This document shows positions 49,858-57,947 of a DNA stretch of 64,000 nucleotides, one piece after another (position 1 is the stretch's first letter; each line of letters opens with the position of its first letter). The stretch is taken from assembly GCF_007595705.1 (NCBI RefSeq), contig NZ_NISY01000006.1, forward strand, positions 62,001 to 126,000, given 5' to 3'. This DNA comes from Streptomyces sp. SAJ15. GTDB taxonomy: Bacteria > Actinomycetota > Actinomycetes > Streptomycetales > Streptomycetaceae. Below the pieces are notes generated by a model. The model saw nothing but the letters and a program-made list of their open reading frames with translations. It searched no databases and was not told the origin of the DNA. The position numbers and the translations under genes are program-made.

Positions 49858-51740
49858 CGGTCACCTCCCGCCGGGCCCAGAACGCAGAAGCCGAACGCGT
49901 GCAGCAGCGCCGCCGGCCCACGGTCGGCGGCCGGTGGGCCCGCGTGGGCGCGCAGCCCGGTCAGCCGGCGCAGCGCCGACTGGAGCGCGGCCTCCCGTCC
50001 GGCCAGCTCCGCCAGCCACCCGGCCGTCCAGCCGCTGTCCTCCCACGCGGCCACGGGCGCCCCCGCGGCGGCCAAGGACGCCGTGGAGCCGTCCGGGCCG
50101 CGGACCTGCCCGACCCCGGTGCCCGTTTCCGTCGCGACGACTGTGGTGACGGCCGAGAGCGCCGCGAACGCCGCGGCGTCTCCCGCGGTCGCCTCCACGG
50201 CCCACCCGCGCACCGGCCCGCCGGCTCGCCCGGCACCCTCCTGACACACCACCACGGCGCGGTACACCCCCCCGTCCCCGACCGCCCGTACGACCTCCAG
50301 ACGGGCGCGGACGCCCAGCCGTCGGGTCAGCGTCGTCCACCAGTGACGGGCCTGGGGGTGGCCGGACCAGTCGGCCGCGGGCAGCGGGCCGGCGCCGAAC
50401 AGGGGCGCACCGGCGCGTTCCGCGGCCCGGCGCAGCGCCCTGCCCCAGGCGTGGCCGGGGTCCGCGCCCACCGCCAGGCAGGCCGCCCCCGACCCGAGTT
50501 CGGCCACGCGACAGAAGGCGTCCAGGCGTGCCAGGTCCAGCCGTGGCGCGCCCGCGACGAACGTGCCGTCCGGCAGCTCGCAGGCGGCGAGCGGCACGGG
50601 AAGCTGCGGCCAGGTCCCGGGAAGCGGCTCGGGGAACGCCCCGACGTGCGGGCCGCTCAGGGCGGCCACGCGGTTCAGCGCCGTGGCCAGGGTGTCGGCG
50701 GGGGCGAGCGTCACCTGCCGGTCGGAGTCAAGCCGTTGTGGTCCCAGCCAGGTGCGGTACTCGGCGCGCGAGGGCCGCGCGGTCGCCACCAGCACCGCCG
50801 GCAGCCCCGCCACCAGCCGTGGGTCGTCCCCCTCGTGCGCCGGGTCCGGCAGGCCGGCGACGGCGCACAGCAGCCGGTGTGCCGCGGAGCCGCCCAGCAG
50901 GGCGGCGAAGGCGCGCGGGGAGGCCGGGGCGGTCCCCGGCTCCAGCCGCCCCGCCAGTGCCGCCGCGTCCGCACGGGCCTGCTCCGGGCTGCCGGGAGCG
51001 GTCACGTATCCGGTGCCGCCACGGATCACCGCGGCGACCGCCGGGCCCGCCCCGTCCGCCCGCAGCAGGATCCCGCCGGCGGGCAGATCCTGGTCCACGG
51101 AGCGGTCATAGGTCGCCCCGCCGTGCCCCAGTGCCCGCGCGGCCGCCTCGGCCAGCGGGCAGTCGGGCGCGGCGGAGGTCACCTCGCCGCGTGATCCCGC
51201 GATCGCGGCCGCCGCCCGCGCGGGCCGCTCGCCGGTCGCGGCCAGCCAGTCCGGGGCGGCCCCGCCGTCCACCGCCACCAGCAGGTCGTGGGCGCGCAAC
51301 TGCTCCAGCACCGTGTCCAGGGCCTTCCGCAGGGCGGACCCAGGCTCGGCCGCGTCCAGCACCCGCGCCGACTCGCCCCCGCGCAGCGGCCCTTCGAGGA
51401 CCCGCCACAGCGTGGGCAGCGCGCTGCTGCCCTCCAGGGTCACGCTGCCGCGCCGGCCACGCAGGTGCAGACCGTCGCGCAGCGGCGTGACGGCGACTCC
51501 AGGACGCAGCCGCCAGCCGGCGGGCGCGGCCGGCCGGTCCCGGGCCTCCGGCGTGGCCGAGCCGGTCCGGTCACGGGCCTCCGGCGTGACCGAGTTGGGC
51601 TGGTCTCCGGCTTCCGGTGTCGTCGAGCCGGCCCGGTCCCGGGTCTCCGGCCTGACCGAGCCGGTCCGGTCCCGGGTCTCCGGCGTGACCGAGCCAGGCC
51701 GGTCCCCGGCCTCGGGCGTCATCGCGTCGGCGGCCGTCAT
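49854..51740 (-). CDS. lazD: LazD-type ocin_ThiF-like cyclodehydratase partner
   Basis: A 628-residue protein from ATG 51740, overlapping lazC by 4 bp. The first 65 residues are six repeats resembling TPEARDRTGSV. The rest resembles the ThiF-like partner proteins of thiopeptide clusters (for example LRPGVAVTPLRDGLHLRGRR near residue 73 and GTWPQLPVPLAACELPDGTF), which bind the precursor leader and present it to the YcaO enzyme. Confidence 0.82.
   Translation of the reverse strand: MTAADAMTPEAGDRPGSVTPETRDRTGSVRPETRDRAGSTTPEAGDQPNSVTPEARDRTGSATPEARDRPAAPAGWRLRPGVAVTPLRDGLHLRGRRGSVTLEGSSALPTLWRVLEGPLRGGESARVLDAAEPGSALRKALDTVLEQLRAHDLLVAVDGGAAPDWLAATGERPARAAAAIAGSRGEVTSAAPDCPLAEAAARALGHGGATYDRSVDQDLPAGGILLRADGAGPAVAAVIRGGTGYVTAPGSPEQARADAAALAGRLEPGTAPASPRAFAALLGGSAAHRLLCAVAGLPDPAHEGDDPRLVAGLPAVLVATARPSRAEYRTWLGPQRLDSDRQVTLAPADTLATALNRVAALSGPHVGAFPEPLPGTWPQLPVPLAACELPDGTFVAGAPRLDLARLDAFCRVAELGSGAACLAVGADPGHAWGRALRRAAERAGAPLFGAGPLPAADWSGHPQARHWWTTLTRRLGVRARLEVVRAVGDGGVYRAVVVCQEGAGRAGGPVRGWAVEATAGDAAAFAALSAVTTVVATETGTGVGQVRGPDGSTASLAAAGAPVAAWEDSGWTAGWLAELAGREAALQSALRRLTGLRAHAGPPAADRGPAALLHAFGFCVLGPAGGDR
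51536..51730 (-). repeat. 33-bp-type repeats at the LazD N-terminus
   Basis: About six in-frame copies encoding PEARDRTGSV-like units precede the conserved LazD domain. Confidence 0.85.
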
Positions 51741-52921
51741 GACCGGCCCTCCACCGCGTCGATGACCGACTCCACCTCGGCGCGCCAGTCGCAGCCGGTC
51801 AGCCGCGGCACCGTGCGCACCACCAGGAACGCGGCGAGGTAGCGCTCCAGCGGCCGCACGTCGCAGATCGCCAACAGCCGGTACAGCGCGTTGGTGCACG
51901 CCCGGTAGACCAGGTACTCCGGGCGGCTCCACATCGTGCCCCGCGGGTCGGAGCGGCGCAGCAGTCGGTGGAACTCGCTGTAGCGGGTGCGGATGTCCTG
52001 GTTCCAGCGCTCCATCGCCGCCCGGTCCCCGGTGGCGGCCGCCCGCACCCGGTACTCCAGCGGGAACCCGTGCAGGTCGGCCCCGGCGTCGTGACGGCTC
52101 CGCGCCAGGCGCCAGGCGGCCGCCGACCACGCGGCCCACGCCCGCTCCCCGTCCCGCGCCCCGCCGTCGGCGATCCGGCCGACCAGCGCGGTCACCGCCT
52201 GGCCCGCGCTCTCCCAGCGCCGTTCGAACGCCTCGCGCAGCCGCCCGTCCGGGTCGTCGTGGACCAGGAAGTCCTCCAGGTGCGACACGTACGAGTAGTG
52301 GCCGCCCGCCAGCCCCTCGGGGTGGGCCGCGGCGTGCGCGGCCAGCGCGGCCACCACGAGCTGCGTCCGGGCCGCGGCGCCGTCGCCGTGGGCGCCCAGG
52401 AACTCCGCCCCCGCCCGCAGCGGCGCGAGTCCCAGACGCATCAGGTCGTCGCGGAGCGCCAAGCCGTCGTCGCCGAGCAGCCCGCGCGGCGAGGACAGGT
52501 CGACCGACTCGGTGCGCACCGTGTTGTCCGCCACGATCGGCCCGTACGGCGGCGGGACGAGTTCGGCACGCCCCGTCTCCGCGGCTCGTTCGAGCAGCTC
52601 CGCCTCGCTGAGGTCGCTGCGCGAGGGGTGCGCCTCCACCCACCGGCGCAGCTCCCGGGCGGCGTCCTCGGCGGCGGCGCCCACCTGCTCCGGCCCGCCC
52701 GTCAGGCGCAGGCGCAGATGGGGGCCGTGGAGCCAGTGCCGCTCGACGTGGGCGGCCAGGCCCCGCGACGCCCACTCCTCGGCGAGCGGCAGCACGGCCT
52801 CGCGGAGCAGCGGCGCCTTGGTCGGATGGTGGTAGTACGCGACCACGTCACGGGACACGGCGCGGTGGGGGTGGGCTGCTGGCACGGCGGCTCTCTCGCC
52901 TTCCTGGTTGCGGGGTGTCAC
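51737..52921 (-). CDS. lazC: LazC-type pyridine synthase (SpaB_C fold)
   Basis: A 394-residue protein from GTG 52921, which overlaps the lazB stop by 4 bp; GTG 52885 with AGGAAGG upstream is an alternative. The thiopeptide-type SpaB_C pattern is WLHGPHLRLRLTGG and HYSYVSHLEDFLVHDD, with a C-terminal YRLLAICDVRPLERYLA. It catalyses the formal [4+2] reaction of two dehydroalanines that makes the central pyridine and releases the leader peptide. Confidence 0.87.
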   Translation of the reverse strand: MTPRNQEGERAAVPAAHPHRAVSRDVVAYYHHPTKAPLLREAVLPLAEEWASRGLAAHVERHWLHGPHLRLRLTGGPEQVGAAAEDAARELRRWVEAHPSRSDLSEAELLERAAETGRAELVPPPYGPIVADNTVRTESVDLSSPRGLLGDDGLALRDDLMRLGLAPLRAGAEFLGAHGDGAAARTQLVVAALAAHAAAHPEGLAGGHYSYVSHLEDFLVHDDPDGRLREAFERRWESAGQAVTALVGRIADGGARDGERAWAAWSAAAWRLARSRHDAGADLHGFPLEYRVRAAATGDRAAMERWNQDIRTRYSEFHRLLRRSDPRGTMWSRPEYLVYRACTNALYRLLAICDVRPLERYLAAFLVVRTVPRLTGCDWRAEVESVIDAVEGRS

Positions 52922-55797
52922 GGCCGTCCGGCCCGGTAGGTCTCCACGACGAGCTCCACCGCCCGGGTCGGCGCGGCCGACCCGCCCGGCGCGGGCAACG
53001 CCTCCTCCAGGACGGCGCCGTCGGGGTGGCGGGCCAGCCATCGGCCAAGGCAGCGCAGGTGGAGGGCGTTGCCCAGGTCCACGAACTGCGGTTTGGGCCG
53101 GCGCAGTGCGGCGAGGAAGTCCTCGGTGGCGCGCCCGCTCACGGCGGTGGCCGCCGGGTGCAGGAAGACCTGCTCCGGGAGGGTGAGCAGCGCCCGCCAG
53201 CGGGCCACGACCTCCGCCGGGACCCCGTGGGCGGCCGTCAGTTCGGCGGTCAGCGCCCCCACGACCGGCTGTGGCAGCAGCCAGCGGCGGCGCAGCAGGA
53301 CCATGTGGCGGTGGCGCAGCCGGGGCGTGCGCACCACCTGGCCGCCGGGGGCCGCGACGGTGTACCGGGGGACCAGGGACCGGAAGTCGACCACCCCGTG
53401 CGGCTGGTCACACAGGTGCGCCCCGATTCTGCGCGGCAGCATGATCGGGGCCAGGAAGCCCGGGTAGAGCACGTCGAGCGGCTCACCGGTGGCCCGCGTC
53501 CGGAACCTCACCTGGTCGGCGGCCTCGTCGTGGTAGAGCTCGACGTCGGCCTCCCCGAGCGGCGTCCACCGCCGGTCCGCCCCGATCTCGTCCGGCACCA
53601 GCAGCGGGTGGAGGTTGGCGTTGAACCCTCCGACCGGGCGGATCTGCGCGGCCCGCGCGTCCGGCCCCAGGCCGCGACGCACCTGCCGGGCCACCGCCCG
53701 TGCCGCTTCGGGTGCGAGCGCGTCCAGGAACCGGCTGGTGAACCGGCCCCAGCCGCCGTACACGTGGTTCACGCACAGCAGGCCCGAGGCCGGATCGCGC
53801 TGGAGGAAGTAGGCGTAGCTGGCCGGGCGTTCGACGGCCCAGCGCGGAAGCCGTTCGCCGAGTCCCTTGACGCGGTCGGGCGGCAGGACGACGTCGGTGT
53901 CGGCCGACGGCCCTCGCGCCCGCCCGTACGACTGCCCGTCCGACCGCCCGTCCGACCGCTCGTCCGGTCCCCCGTCCGACGGCGTGACCTCCCGCCCGTC
54001 CGGTGGCGCGTATCCCGCGAGGGAGGCGCGGACGGCGTCGGCGACCGTCGCGCGGAGGGCGGCCAGTTCGGCGACACCGGTGGGCAGCCCCGCCGCGTCC
54101 GCCGCGGGCAGGGCCGCGATCCGCCCGGCCTCCTCCCACGCCTTCGCGACGTCGGACCCGAACTCCCACGGGTGCGGGCAGCGTCCGCCGCCGCCGTACC
54201 GCTCGACGAAGCGGTCACGGACGATCCGGCGCACCAGATGTCCCAGGTCGAACAGCTCGGCCAGGGCGGTCACCTCGACCAGCGCCTCGTGGTCGGCCTC
54301 GTCCAGCATGCCGTCGAGCACGAGCGGCCGGGGCGCGACGACGTCCTCGGACAGCACGTTCAGCGGGGCGGAGCCGGCTGGCGTGGGGCGGCCGGCGTCG
54401 GCCAGCAGCTCGCCCCAGTGCCGCGACAGCGTGGACAGGAGGGAGACGCGCTCGGCCGGGGGCGCCGGGCCGAAGGCGGCCGTCAGGCGCGCGGCGTGGT
54501 CGAGCCGGTCCGCGAGCGCCCCGTCACTGGTTCCGAGTGACCCGTCCTCGCTTTCGGACGCCCCGTCCCCACCTCCGGGCGATCCATCCCCGCCTCCGGA
54601 GGCCCCGTCCTCCTCTCCGGGCGACCCGCCCCCGCTTCCGGGCGGGTCGAAGGTGCGTAACCACGCGGCCAGCCGGGCCAGCGGGTCGCCGTCCTGCGGC
54701 GGGACGGGGTCCGCCGGCACCAGCAGGCCGGCCTCGCCCAGGCGGTCCAGGAAGGCGGCCGCCGCGCGCCCGGCGTCCGCGCCGGGCAGCGCCTCGGCGA
54801 GCGCGTCGGTCAGGGCGTCCAGCCCCACGGGCTCCCGCGCCCGCTCGGTGACCAGCCGCAGCGGCTCGCTGAAGGCCACCTCCGCCTCGTCCTCCTCGGA
54901 GACGAGGTAGCGACCCCCGGCGAAGACGGCCCGGCTGCGCGCGTACGCCGCCCGGCCGTCCGCGACCCGCGCGGTACTGGTCATGCGGTGGGGGAGGGTG
55001 GCGCGGCGGTGCGGGGCGTCCAGGAGCGCGGCGGTGAGCGCGCCCGTGAGGGTGCGGTTGACCGTGACCACCGCGCGCAGCGGGCCGTCGAGCAGGGGGT
55101 GCTCGCCCCACGACACCACCCGCGGCCCCCGGGGCCGTTGCGGCAGCGGCCCCCAGCCGACGGCGGTGAACCACGACAGGGGGCTGGTCTTGGTGCTGGC
55201 CCGCAGCGCGTGGCGCAGCACGGTGGGCTCCTCCTTGCGCGCCCGTCGGTCGTCCCGACCGGTGGCGGCCCGTTCCACGGCGCGCAACAGGTCGGCGCTG
55301 GTGAGCGCGACCGCTCGGCCGAGCGCGGGCTGTCGGCACAGGTCGGCCAGTGCCGCGCGCTCGGCGGTCAGGGCGGGCTCCGCGGCGGTCTCCAGCGCGG
55401 CCACGAGCACGCGGTGGCGGTCTCGTCGACCGAGCCAGTACGCCAACGCCGGGACACGGGTGGGGAGGTCGCCGAGTCGCTCCAGGACGGCGGGGCGCGG
55501 GTCCCGCCCGTTGTGCACGGCACGGCGCAGCGGGAGGACGACGTCGCGGTGGAAGTCCCGCGGGTGGCCGCACCGACTGGCGTAGAGGGCGTCGCACAGC
55601 GGGTCGGCGGTGTCCAGCAGCGCGCGGTGCACACGGACCAGGTCGTCGAGCGCCGCGCGGAACGTCGCGGCGGCCGGGTCCTGTGCCGGATAGGCGAGCA
55701 CCGTGGCGCGCACCAGCGCGTACGGCGCCGGGTTCACGCGGTAGCCGCCGGAGTCGGCGCCGGCGGGGTCGGCGTTGGCGCTGGCGGAGTCGGGCAC
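52918..55797 (-). CDS. lazB: LazB-type tRNA-Glu-dependent lantibiotic dehydratase (N-terminal part)
   Basis: A 959-residue protein from GTG 55797 with GGAAGGG upstream. The Lant_dehydr_N pattern includes VLRHALRASTKTSPLSWFTA, GGRYLVSEEDEAEV, and later SYAYFLQRDPASGLLCVNHV, YGGWGRFTSRFL and GFNANLHPLLVPDEIG. It glutamylates Ser/Thr of the precursor using Glu-tRNA; elimination is done by LazF. Two disordered inserts (residues about 385-425 Gly/Asp/Ser and about 600-640 Asp/Ser/Gly) are encoded by tandem repeats. Confidence 0.92.
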   Translation of the reverse strand: MPDSASANADPAGADSGGYRVNPAPYALVRATVLAYPAQDPAAATFRAALDDLVRVHRALLDTADPLCDALYASRCGHPRDFHRDVVLPLRRAVHNGRDPRPAVLERLGDLPTRVPALAYWLGRRDRHRVLVAALETAAEPALTAERAALADLCRQPALGRAVALTSADLLRAVERAATGRDDRRARKEEPTVLRHALRASTKTSPLSWFTAVGWGPLPQRPRGPRVVSWGEHPLLDGPLRAVVTVNRTLTGALTAALLDAPHRRATLPHRMTSTARVADGRAAYARSRAVFAGGRYLVSEEDEAEVAFSEPLRLVTERAREPVGLDALTDALAEALPGADAGRAAAAFLDRLGEAGLLVPADPVPPQDGDPLARLAAWLRTFDPPGSGGGSPGEEDGASGGGDGSPGGGDGASESEDGSLGTSDGALADRLDHAARLTAAFGPAPPAERVSLLSTLSRHWGELLADAGRPTPAGSAPLNVLSEDVVAPRPLVLDGMLDEADHEALVEVTALAELFDLGHLVRRIVRDRFVERYGGGGRCPHPWEFGSDVAKAWEEAGRIAALPAADAAGLPTGVAELAALRATVADAVRASLAGYAPPDGREVTPSDGGPDERSDGRSDGQSYGRARGPSADTDVVLPPDRVKGLGERLPRWAVERPASYAYFLQRDPASGLLCVNHVYGGWGRFTSRFLDALAPEAARAVARQVRRGLGPDARAAQIRPVGGFNANLHPLLVPDEIGADRRWTPLGEADVELYHDEAADQVRFRTRATGEPLDVLYPGFLAPIMLPRRIGAHLCDQPHGVVDFRSLVPRYTVAAPGGQVVRTPRLRHRHMVLLRRRWLLPQPVVGALTAELTAAHGVPAEVVARWRALLTLPEQVFLHPAATAVSGRATEDFLAALRRPKPQFVDLGNALHLRCLGRWLARHPDGAVLEEALPAPGGSAAPTRAVELVVETYRAGRP
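54536..54645 (-). repeat. In-frame Gly/Ser/Asp-coding repeats in lazB
   Basis: Units encoding GSPGGGDGAS and close variants give a flexible linker of about 40 residues in the middle of LazB. Confidence 0.7.
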
Positions 55798-55820
55798 GCC
55801 CGTCCCTTCCTCGTGCTGGA

Positions 55821-55867
55821 CCCGTCTCGGGCCGCACCCTCGCCGTGCGGGTGCGGCCCGAGACGGG
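55821..55867 (-). terminator. First perfect hairpin between precursor genes and lazB
   Basis: CCCGTCTCGGGCCGCACCC and its exact complement form a 19-bp stem with a 9-nt loop. Placed just upstream of lazB, it could act as a partial terminator or RNA-stabilising element that raises precursor mRNA over enzyme mRNA. Confidence 0.7.
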
Positions 55868-55888
55868 CGCCGGATCGGTCGCCTACGG

Positions 55889-55917
55889 CCGGCGCGCGTG
55901 TCGGGCACGCGCGCCGG
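55889..55917 (-). terminator. Second perfect hairpin between precursor genes and lazB
   Basis: CCGGCGCGCGTG and CACGCGCGCCGG form a 12-bp stem with loop TCGGG, 21 bp from the first hairpin. In the mRNA it is reached first after the precursor genes. Confidence 0.7.
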
Positions 55918-56013
55918 TTGTCGCACCGGCCGCCTCGGAAGAACCACCGAGGGCGCGAGGCGAGTCGCCGCCCCGGTGCCCGTGGGCGGCCGGGTCGTCG
56001 GTACGAAGGGGCG

Positions 56014-56199
56014 TCAGTACGGGAGGTGCGGGAGCTGCGGGGTCGCGCAGGACGACGAGCCGCAGGAACAGGAGCTGCCTCCGTTGGAGGCGCCCCCCTC
56101 GGGGAGGGCGACCGTGTCCCGCATCGAGGTCACGCTCAACTCGCCCAGATCGAGGTCCTGGAGCTCGAAGTCCAGGGTCTCCCCGCTGGTGTCGGACAT
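56014..56199 (-). CDS. lazA: Thiopeptide precursor 1 (LazA-like)
   Basis: A 61-residue peptide from ATG 56199 (GAAGGAG upstream). The leader contains DFELQDLDLGELSVTSMRD and TVALPEGGA, characteristic of lactazole-type precursors. The predicted core is SNGGSSCSCGSSSCA followed by TPQLPHLPY. The SSSCA block would give an oxazole, the pyridine serine and a thiazole. Ser1 and the pyridine Ser (13) are one residue further apart than in lactazole. Confidence 0.88.
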   Translation of the reverse strand: MSDTSGETLDFELQDLDLGELSVTSMRDTVALPEGGASNGGSSCSCGSSSCATPQLPHLPY

Positions 56200-56240
56200 G
56201 GATGTCTCCTTCGCTGGAGTGCGGATGGCGCGGGGCGCGG

Positions 56241-56435
56241 TCAGCCCGCGTCGACGCCCATGTCCTCGAACCGCGGCTTGGCGCAGGAGGAGGAGCCCTG
56301 GCAGGAGCAGGAGCCCCACGACGCGCCGCCCTCCGGGAGCGCGGCGGTGTCGCGCATCGAGGTGACGGTGAGGTCGCTGAGGTCCAGGGCCAGGTCCTGG
56401 AGCTCGAAGTCGGCGTTGGGCGTGGTGTCGGACAT
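56241..56435 (-). CDS. lazA: Thiopeptide precursor 2 (LazA-like, lactazole spacing)
   Basis: A 64-residue peptide from ATG 56435 (GGGAG upstream), 41 bp ahead of precursor 1. The leader ends TSMRDTAALPEGGA. The predicted core SWGSCSCQGSSSCA keeps every azole/dehydroalanine position of lactazole (SWGSCSCQASSSCA) with one A-to-G change, and has the tail KPRFEDMGVDAG instead of QPQDM. It is the first gene of the operon. Confidence 0.9.
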   Translation of the reverse strand: MSDTTPNADFELQDLALDLSDLTVTSMRDTAALPEGGASWGSCSCQGSSSCAKPRFEDMGVDAG

Positions 56436-56594
56436 ACGGATCTCCCTTGAACGGAAGCGAAAGCCGAAGGTGCACCAGATGAGCCGTGCGAAAAGGGAAC
56501 CGTCCGGTCCGCGGTGGGCGCGGCACCGAAGCCAAGCCAAGCCAGGCCGGTACCGCCCCGCTGACCAGAAATGATCGAATCGGTTACCGGTATG

Positions 56595-56622
56595 ACTATA
56601 TGACTGCACCCGGGCGATCCAA
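56595..56622 (-). promoter_or_regulatory. Promoter of the laz operon
   Basis: On the minus strand TTGGAT (56617-56622) and TATAGT (56595-56600) are 16 bp apart, close to the vegetative consensus. It points at the precursor genes and gives a leader of about 150 nt. Confidence 0.7.
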
Positions 56623-56714
56623 GGGGTTTTAGTGGATCATCTTGGGATTGGCTGGGTCATTTCGCTGGCTGAGATGCAATGGCCAGCCATCGAACGACGC
56701 CGAAACCGAGCTGG

Positions 56715-56790
56715 GTACGCGGAAAACCGAGGCGAGTACGCCGAGGAGCGAGCTGCGTACGCCGAAAACCGCGCGAGTACGCGGAACCGA
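56715..56790. repeat. Four 21-bp tandem repeats upstream of the laz promoter
   Basis: GTACGC followed by variants of GAAAACCGAGCGA recurs at 56715, 56736, 56757 and 56777. The 21-bp period equals two helical turns, as for repeated regulator sites, but a decayed coding repeat is also possible. Confidence 0.6.
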
Positions 56791-56805
56791 ACCGCCTGCG
56801 GCGGA

Positions 56806-57840
56806 TCAGTCGTCGAGCAGCCGCCATGCGGTGAGGGCGAGCCTGGCCCGTACCAGTCCGGTGGGCTCGGTGAGTTCGACGCCCAGGGTCTTCGCGATCT
56901 GCTCGAGTCGGCGGGCGACGCTGCTGTGGTGCAGGTGGAGGAGGTCGGCGGCCCGGCGCAGGGAGCCGGTGGCGCAGTAGGCGTCCAGCGTCGCCAGATC
57001 CTCCGCGTTCTCGGCGATGCGGGCGATCGCGGCCACGTCCGCGTTGTCCCGCGCGATGTCCTTCGGCACCTGCGCGAGCAGCCCCAACGCCCCCAGTCCG
57101 GCGTGGTGCACGACCGGCTGGCGCGAGGTGGTGAAGCGGAGGGCGGTGCGGGCCTCCCGCCAGGAACGGTCCGGACTTTCGGCGGCGCCGATGCCCGCGC
57201 GCACCCCCGGGGGAAACCGGGCCGGGTCCACGGTGGTGGCCAGGATGACGCCCACGTCGGCGAGCTGTGCCGCCTTCACCGGGCGGGCCGGGCAGATCAG
57301 GCCGCCGATCCGGTCGAGCGGGAGCCGCGAGCGGACGGCGACGACGTGGACCGGCAGGTCGGCGGGGAAACCCAGCAGACGCAGCGCGCGAGCCCTGGCC
57401 GCCTCGTCGTTGTCGGAGCTGATCGCCAGCTCGACCAGGGCGGGATCGGCCATGGTGGTCCGGGCGGGGCCGTACCGCTCGACGACCGCGGCGGCGGCGA
57501 TGGCGAGCCGGTCGAGGAGCACGTCGTCGAGCGGACTCGGCGGGCCGGGGCGCTCCAGCCACACCGTGCCGATCTCCTCCTCGTCAAGGGTGATCGGTGC
57601 GGTGCTGGACGCGGATGCCGTCGAGGCGGACGCGTCCCCGCCGTCCGGCGAGAAGCGGATCACCCGCCCCGTGCCGTGGAGGCGGACCCCGGCCACACAC
57701 TCGGCCAGGCCCGCCGAGGCCCGGGCGAGCGCCGGGAGATCCACCCGTCGGCGCATCAGCGTGTCGTAGAACGCGACGACACGGATCGCGCCGTGCACGT
57801 GCGCATCGAGGTGGGACAGCCGTTCGGCCAGGGCCTCCAT
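56806..57840 (-). CDS. PucR-family transcriptional regulator
   Basis: A 344-residue protein from ATG 57840. The C-terminal HTH (about 285-340) is LATLDAYCATGSLRRAADLL then HHSSVARRLEQIAKTLGV, the PucR/CdaR signature; the N-terminal region is a GAF-like/GGDEF-like sensor without membrane segments. Its end lies 370 bp ahead of the laz precursors on the same strand, so it may regulate the cluster or the divergent esterase. Confidence 0.86.
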   Translation of the reverse strand: MEALAERLSHLDAHVHGAIRVVAFYDTLMRRRVDLPALARASAGLAECVAGVRLHGTGRVIRFSPDGGDASASTASASSTAPITLDEEEIGTVWLERPGPPSPLDDVLLDRLAIAAAAVVERYGPARTTMADPALVELAISSDNDEAARARALRLLGFPADLPVHVVAVRSRLPLDRIGGLICPARPVKAAQLADVGVILATTVDPARFPPGVRAGIGAAESPDRSWREARTALRFTTSRQPVVHHAGLGALGLLAQVPKDIARDNADVAAIARIAENAEDLATLDAYCATGSLRRAADLLHLHHSSVARRLEQIAKTLGVELTEPTGLVRARLALTAWRLLDD

Positions 57841-57947
57841 GGCACAAGGATAGGCGCCGACCGATGCGCCGACTGGCGCGTGATCGGGGCGGGACGCGCG
57901 ACAGTCGGCGGATGGTCTCGGGGGCGACGACCGCCAGGATGGTCGAC

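Larger units (their letters stand above)
56436..56805. other. Upstream region of the laz cluster (370 bp)
   Basis: No gene is seen. It contains the laz promoter, a direct repeat TATGACT-A-TATGACT (56591-56605) overlapping its -10 element, and a 21-bp tandem repeat array at 56715-56790 next to the end of the PucR gene. Confidence 0.6.

Noticed and set aside
56715..56790. 21-bp repeats considered as a CRISPR array
   Set aside because: No unique spacers and only four imperfect units.
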